A DNA stretch of 12,621 bases, from positions 19,389 through 32,009 of the forward strand of contig UZAE01012779.1 in the NCBI GenBank assembly GCA_900617975.1, written 5' to 3'. Made by a program: the position numbers and the translations under genes. Source of the DNA: Rodentolepis nana. Taxonomy: Eukaryota > Platyhelminthes > Cestoda > Cyclophyllidea > Hymenolepididae. The notes under the pieces are model-generated. The model ran no database searches. It was not told where the DNA came from and was given only the letters and a program-made list of their open reading frames with translations. Positions 9,901 through 12,621 of this stretch are shown piece by piece; position 1 is the first letter of the stretch, and each line of letters opens with the position of its first letter.

Positions 9901-11645
9901 AAGTGCCATGATTTTAACAGATGGCTGGTTTCTGGGAAAAAATTTCGTTTTTGCTCAGGGTATTTGGATCACATAAGGTTTAAAATTGTGTTCAAATTGA
10001 CAATAAGAGCTAAGGTATAAATGTTTGAAAATTTAAGAATATCTTCCCTATTAGTGATGCTTTCTCAGTGTGAATATATTCGCTGAGGCACATTTGTCAC
10101 TTTGCGCCTTTTTAATGTTGACTAGTGACACCGAAACTTTTAATTTTTGCAAAATTAGTCCAAGGATTGTGAATTCTATGTGCTCGAAGTCAATTCGTGT
10201 ATAATCAGTACGAAGATAGGCCACACCTCCTATTATCGTTCAGTGCGAAGAGCTTATTTCATCGTTCTTTGCATCTGAAGTTATCTGGCACTTTAAATTC
10301 TTCATCCTTAATGGACCCAGGATCAATCTCTTCCCGAAACTCTAAAACTCACTTTTTTTATTTAGAGAACTGGCGCAATTTCCCTAGATAGCTCCATCTA
10401 ATTCATACGATTTCATACATTTCCTTGCTTGTAAAATTGTTTCTCCTTAACACCCTATGGAGCTATGCTATTAAGGCTTCCTTCATGGAATGGACAGGCT
10501 ACTTTCAATCCTGTTCGACGCGTGGAGCGATGTCAATTCTGATTAAGATTACAAACCAACAGAAAACCAACTGTACAGCTAATTGAACATCCTACAAATG
10601 TCAAAATAGTAATTCCGCATTAATTTACAAGCAATTTAAGCAGCATTCAAAATACAAAAAACACCTCTTGTGTTTTAGTAGATTTTTCCATTGATTCAAC
10701 TTACTTCCTCGTTCATTCACGTTGACTAATAGATCCAGACACTGTTTCTAGGAAAATATTTAAGGCATTCTCATGTTTTTCCATATTTCTGTGCTTTGAA
10801 TAAGCTCTGGCATAGAGGCCGGGATATTGAGATTTTATTGGCAAATCATTGTGATCTAGTTGCTGTTTTAATTAATGACTTTGAACATCATACCTCAAAA
10901 TGTTATGGCCTGCAGAAAAGCTGGCAAATTTTGAATTAAAATAGCAAGTGATATTGAGATTGAATTCAAAATTATAAAGTTTTTACTTTAATTTGTTATT
11001 AGAACTGCTTAATAAACAGTCAAAATTCATTCAAATTCTCGTACTTAATATCCTGTATTTATTGGTCGGCTTGCTATGACAGACGGTCTTATGATTGCAC
11101 AAATTTTTGCATTCAAATCTAGAAAAGCAAGTTAGATGTTTAGATTATGGTAGTATTACCATTAAACCGCAGTTAGTTGATAATATAATCATCACAATTT
11201 TGTTTGAAATGTGACGATTTCTAATGTTAAGGAAATTAATTATGGCAGTCCGTAAACAGCACCAATTTCTCGAGGAAACGGGCGGAAAACATGCGTGCAA
11301 AGTCAATTATTCAAGGCATGCGTTGAAGACGAATTAATTCAAAATGACATTTGCATGCGGCCTATATTTCAAATCCGATGAATCACTGTCTCCCCCTCTT
11401 TAGTTACCAACTTTCAACCGTTGCAATATTTGATCGGGAGGTAGGAAGCAAGTACTGCGTTGGGATTACGTGCGCCGACACGGGTGCTCCAAGCCTGAAT
11501 ACCACGGGTTATGTGCTGGTTCGAATACAGGATGTAAATGATCAAGCACCCCAATTTCCCAATAGACACTTCACCTTCAGATTGCCGGAAAATCAACCGA
11601 CTGGCAAGGTGCTCTTCAAGCTTACAGCGAACGATTTGGACGAAG
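373..11645 (+). CDS. protocadherin-like receptor, 5' part (exons 1-5, incomplete at 3' end)
   Basis: Joined exons 373-954, 1569-1952, 4715-4870, 6587-6990 and 11404-11645 encode 589 codons plus one base. Order: signal peptide (about 1-29), EC1 (about 34-182), EC2 (183-301), EC3 (302-409), EC4 (410-560) and the start of EC5 (561 on). Each complete repeat ends in a DxNDx(A/D)P linker: 174-180, 293-299, 401-407 and 552-558. DxDxGxN-type calcium motifs lie at 220-226, 327-333 and 439-445. LDRE-type motifs lie at 114-117 (LDFD), 259-262 (LDRE), 367-370 (LDFE) and 518-521 (FDRE). The LDFE plus later Cys in EC3 and the Cys after the DxDxGxN motif in EC4 fit protocadherins specifically, rather than classical or Fat/Dachsous cadherins. 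Intron phases match at all four joins (0, 0, 0, then GT|T). Family members are single-pass membrane proteins that mediate calcium-dependent, often homophilic, adhesion. Transmembrane segment and tail are beyond the window. No gene name is assigned because many paralogues would look alike here. Confidence 0.92.
955..1568 (+). other. intron 1 (614 bases, phase 0)
   Basis: Donor GTAAGA at 955, acceptor TTCTTTTAG ending at 1568. It is strongly AT-rich. The acceptor is fixed by frame: the TAG at 1566-1568 would be an in-frame stop for exon 2, so the coding exon cannot begin earlier. Short open frames in it, on both strands, have no recognisable content and low-complexity composition. No RNA gene or repeat was seen. 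Confidence 0.88.
1569..1952 (+). CDS. exon 2: most of EC2 and first strand of EC3
   Basis: It encodes residues 195-322, in frame from AAT at 1569. EC2 carries IPEN (203-206), DRDSGVN (220-226), LDRE (259-262), the AHDGG turn (273-277) and the linker DVNDNDP (293-299). These are the full set of EC calcium-ligand motifs in the right order and spacing. EC3 begins with a YIVTIPED strand (306-313). Sequons lie at Asn195, Asn245 and Asn268. The exon ends with CAG (Gln322) at a GTAATT donor. It is 384 bases long and phase 0 at both ends, so skipping it would keep the frame but fuse EC1 to the middle of EC3. The ATG at 1581 is an internal Met (199), not a start, because the cadherin strand begins upstream in exon 1. 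Confidence 0.93.
1953..4714 (+). other. intron 2 (2762 bases, phase 0)
   Basis: Donor GTAATT at 1953, acceptor ATTACAG ending at 4714 with a poor pyrimidine tract. The intron is AT-rich throughout. It contains an 18-base alternating purine-pyrimidine run of mainly GT/AC at 2501-2518 (possible Z-DNA-forming microsatellite). The longest open frame (2587-2832, 81 codons, beginning at TTG) has no recognisable domain, and an intronic gene there is not supported. AATAAA-like strings occur but are expected by chance at this composition. No RNA gene, transposase or reverse-transcriptase remnant was recognised. Confidence 0.85.
4715..4870 (+). CDS. exon 3: middle of EC3
   Basis: It encodes residues 323-374. 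The order is the DSDLGIN calcium motif (327-333), an F-S-I-D strand with the KTG turn (352-359), then LDFE (367-370). LDFE in place of LDRE is characteristic of protocadherin EC3. Asn324 is a sequon. At 156 bases and phase 0 at both ends it is a symmetric exon, so exclusion would delete 52 residues without a frameshift and destroy EC3. It begins with GTAAAT directly after the acceptor CAG, a sequence that itself looks like a splice donor (see findings). The downstream donor is CAG|GTAACT. Confidence 0.94.
4871..6586 (+). other. intron 3 (1716 bases, phase 0)
   Basis: Donor GTAACT at 4871, acceptor TTCTTTCCTACAG ending at 6586 with a good pyrimidine tract. It holds a run of nine Gs at 5175-5183, unusual in this AT-rich setting. 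A moderately less AT-rich part lies around 5640-6020, containing short open frames on the plus strand (5839-6033) and overlapping frames on both strands near 5286-5501. None resembles a protein family. No RNA gene or mobile element was recognised. Confidence 0.86.
6587..6990 (+). CDS. exon 4: end of EC3, first part of EC4 with a charged insert
   Basis: It encodes residues 375-508 plus two bases of codon 509. EC3 closes with AATDLG (380-385), a conserved-position Cys393 and the linker DVNDNAP (401-407). EC4 opens with VPENE (422-426), a VAVFTV strand and the calcium motif DEDSGAN (439-445), followed by Cys450, which protocadherin EC4 normally has. Residues about 453-494 form a Lys/Glu/Asn-rich low-complexity stretch that is not part of the EC fold, after which the NYFKLELMA strand resumes. 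The donor is GTAAGC at 6991. The nearby GT at 6989 would leave the wrong phase for exon 5, whereas the chosen site gives GT|T (Val509). Sequon at Asn398. Confidence 0.93.
6821..6946 (+). other. low-complexity charged insert within EC4 (residues about 453-494)
   Basis: These roughly 42 residues are dominated by K, E, N, I and D and lack any cadherin motif. They sit between the strand ending at Cys450-Trp-Ile and the strand at NYFKLELMA, a loop that is short in typical protocadherin EC4 repeats. From Cys450 to the Asp of FDRE (519) there are 69 residues, against about 30 in family members as I recall them. The coding frame stays open with no splice consensus forcing it out, so it appears translated. 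It is probably a disordered surface loop. Boundaries are approximate. Confidence 0.7.
8969..8999. repeat. two overlapping short hairpins
   Basis: GCTGTT (8969-8974) and AACAGC (8978-8983) form a 6-base perfect stem with a 3-base loop. AGCTAA (8981-8986) and TTAGCT (8994-8999) form a second perfect 6-base stem with a 7-base loop. The two stems share bases 8981-8983, so they exclude each other. The motif ACAGCTAAT also occurs twice, at 8979 and 9000. A function is not evident. It may be chance or the remains of a small inverted-repeat element. Confidence 0.4.
9349..9691 (-). mobile_element. possible degraded interspersed repeat with a Pol III B-box-like motif
   Basis: On the minus strand 9399-9407 reads GTTCGATCC, a full match to the B-box consensus GWTCRANNC used in tRNA genes and tRNA-derived SINEs. 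The stretch is less AT-rich than its neighbours. Two overlapping minus-strand frames (9349-9534 and 9506-9691) run through it in different phases, as in a decayed coding repeat. Against a real tRNA, the T-arm stem around the motif does not pair and no convincing A box lies at the usual distance. A SINE or LINE fragment is possible, and chance is also possible. The boundaries are only those of the open frames. Confidence 0.22.
11404..11645 (+). CDS. exon 5: rest of EC4 and start of EC5
   Basis: One base completes Val509. Residues 510-589 follow, plus one base of codon 590 (Gly if read straight on). EC4 resumes with a Y-Q-L-S-T strand, FDRE (518-521), the ADTGAP turn (533-538) and the linker DVNDQAP (552-558). 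The usual second Asn of the DxNDN linker is Gln556. EC5 opens with FRLPENQP (567-574), a VLFKLTA strand (578-584) and NDLDEG (585-590), the start of its calcium motif. Cys527 and Cys532 are close together in EC4. Sequon at Asn541. The donor is GAAG|GTAAAA at 11646: reading past it leaves the cadherin pattern at once and stops at 11729-11731. The ATG at 11351 lies in intron 4 and is not a start. Confidence 0.92.
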
Positions 11646-12621
11646 GTAAAATTGATTGGGCTAGTTTTACGCAGTTTTTTAGTACTTATAAACCATTTAT
11701 TGAAGATGACCCGCATAGCATTATATTCTGAAAACAACTGCTGCTAATTGCGGAAAATATGTAAAGGACTTAACATTTTTTGTACCAAATCACTACCCTA
11801 TATAAATAGACCGCAAATTATTTGAAGAAAGCGTTCAAAGTGTTCCCACTTGGACAGAGGGAATATATCCTGGCACCGCGACTATGGAGAGTTGGAGTAA
11901 ACCTCTCGTTTAGACTATCCATTTCACTTGACATGAAAGGTAATGAAGCATAGATCTTGGGAGCTTTCATTTGAGAGAATTGCATATTTATTTATTTATT
12001 TCAAATGGCAGGCGTTTTAATAGATATCATTAGCCATTTAGCTGACTTCGGGCTTCACAGAGGGAAGGTTAATCAAAGTAGCAGAAAGTCGAGGAGTGGG
12101 GAACAGAAGAGCGATTCACTTTGGGAGGAGGAACACCAAAGGGACAAAAGTCGAGAGGGGGCAGAATAATGATTCATAGATGTAAAAGAGACAGACAGAC
12201 ACAAAGGTAGAGGAAAGGTAAGATGAGTACTGTGAAGTGGTGTAATATGACATAGTGTCGGGTCATAGTAGTTTGAAGTGAGAAGTCAACTGCCGGTTAA
12301 TAAACTTTTTTCCGTATGAGTATACGTTGCCCAGGGTGCACCACGTGAAGGTAAGTCTATCGCACACCCCGTTTATTCCGGAGTAACAACTAGTCTTAAT
12401 TGAAAGTAGTTCAATTTTAGCAGCAGAATCTGGTAGTATAGGAAAGACGTCTGTGTGGTAGTCATTTATGATAAATTTCTAGGACTTTATACTAATACGG
12501 TTCAAGAAATCAATAAACAGCTGTAGTGTCATTTAACTGCCCAGGAGATTTGACAATAGTGAACTTATATCCCAGCTGCCATGGTAAGTGGCTATAAGGA
12601 AAGAAAATTATGCGGGACGAA
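11646..12621 (+). other. intron 5, 5' part (runs past the window end)
   Basis: Donor GTAAAA at 11646. The next coding exon must begin with two bases completing codon 590, then an N-A-type EC5 strand. I searched the remaining 976 bases for such an acceptor and found none. The best-looking acceptor (TTCAATTTTAG ending at 12420) leads to a stop after 13 codons with no cadherin pattern. The stretch holds a (TTTA) run near 11987-12000 and a purine-rich block at about 12050-12240. Confidence 0.75.
12040..12350. repeat. purine-rich, GC-richer block, possible interspersed repeat
   Basis: Composition changes sharply inside intron 5. From about 12050 to 12240 the plus strand is dominated by A and G (runs such as GAGTGGGGAACAGAAGAGCG and short GACA repeats at 12189-12200). 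The GC content of the block through about 12380 is higher than in the other introns. It contains no open frame with a recognisable domain. Such an abrupt island in an AT-rich intron often marks an inserted repeat, but no terminal repeats or target-site duplication could be defined. The boundaries are approximate. Confidence 0.3.

Larger units (their letters stand above)
6991..11403 (+). other. intron 4 (4413 bases, GT|T split codon)
   Basis: This is the longest complete intron. Donor GTAAGC at 6991, acceptor CTCCCCCTCTTTAG ending at 11403 with a strong pyrimidine tract. It contains an isolated GC-richer patch near 8200-8350 with a hairpin (8253-8266) and a 10-base palindrome (8288-8297), tandem hairpins at 8969-8999, a palindrome at 10072-10081 and a possible degraded repeat at 9349-9691. 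Open frames such as 8686-8976 and 10197-10391 show no domain, and their composition follows the surrounding AT-rich DNA. No exon with cadherin motifs lies inside it: EC4 strands join directly across it. Confidence 0.86.

Noticed and set aside
11414..11737. Minus-strand 107-codon open frame
   Set aside because: It is the antisense shadow of exon 5.
12421..12461. Candidate exon 6 after the acceptor at 12420
   Set aside because: In the required phase it stops after 13 codons and shows no EC5 strand pattern.
1..12621. CRISPR array, bacterial operon, intact transposon or viral genes
   Set aside because: No spaced direct repeats, no ribosome-binding-site gene clusters, no terminal repeats and no transposase, integrase or polymerase motifs were seen.

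Overview
The window is eukaryotic. It is AT-rich and holds the 5' part of a single plus-strand, multi-exon gene for a protocadherin-type cell-adhesion receptor. Five exons (373-954, 1569-1952, 4715-4870, 6587-6990, 11404-11645) join through GT/AG introns with matching phases. They give 589 complete codons plus the first base of codon 590. The protein starts with a probable signal peptide, followed by extracellular cadherin (EC) repeats 1 to 4 and the beginning of EC5. The reading frame leaves the window through a fifth intron, so the rest of EC5, any further EC repeats, the transmembrane segment and the cytoplasmic tail lie downstream.

Layout: 1-372 is a 5' leader/promoter-proximal region. 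It has a GC- and G-rich start and two upstream ATGs, one of whose ORFs ends on the main start codon (ATGA overlap). 373-954 encodes the signal peptide, EC1 and the start of EC2. 1569-1952 encodes most of EC2 and the first strand of EC3. 4715-4870 encodes the middle of EC3. 6587-6990 encodes the end of EC3 and the first part of EC4, including a lysine/glutamate-rich insert. 11404-11645 encodes the rest of EC4 and the start of EC5. The four complete introns are about 0.6, 2.8, 1.7 and 4.4 kb. They contain no gene I can support, only scattered short hairpins, simple repeats and two stretches that may be old interspersed repeats (about 9349-9691 and about 12040-12350).

Organism: an intron-rich invertebrate. 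The low GC, the multi-kilobase introns and the charged insert in a conserved domain would fit a flatworm (tapeworm or fluke), but this is a guess from style, not from a match. In vertebrate clustered protocadherins the whole ectodomain usually lies in one large exon. Here the introns cut inside EC repeats.

Function: the encoded ectodomain carries most calcium-ligand motifs of the family (PEN/PED, DxDxGxN, LDRE-like, DxNDN). It is expected at the cell surface, acting in calcium-dependent cell-cell recognition. I found no operon, RNA gene, CRISPR array, intact mobile element or new multi-gene system. The most interesting points are a splice donor rebuilt at the exon 2/3 junction, the EC4 insert, the enlarged EC1 cysteine loop and the upstream ORF arrangement.
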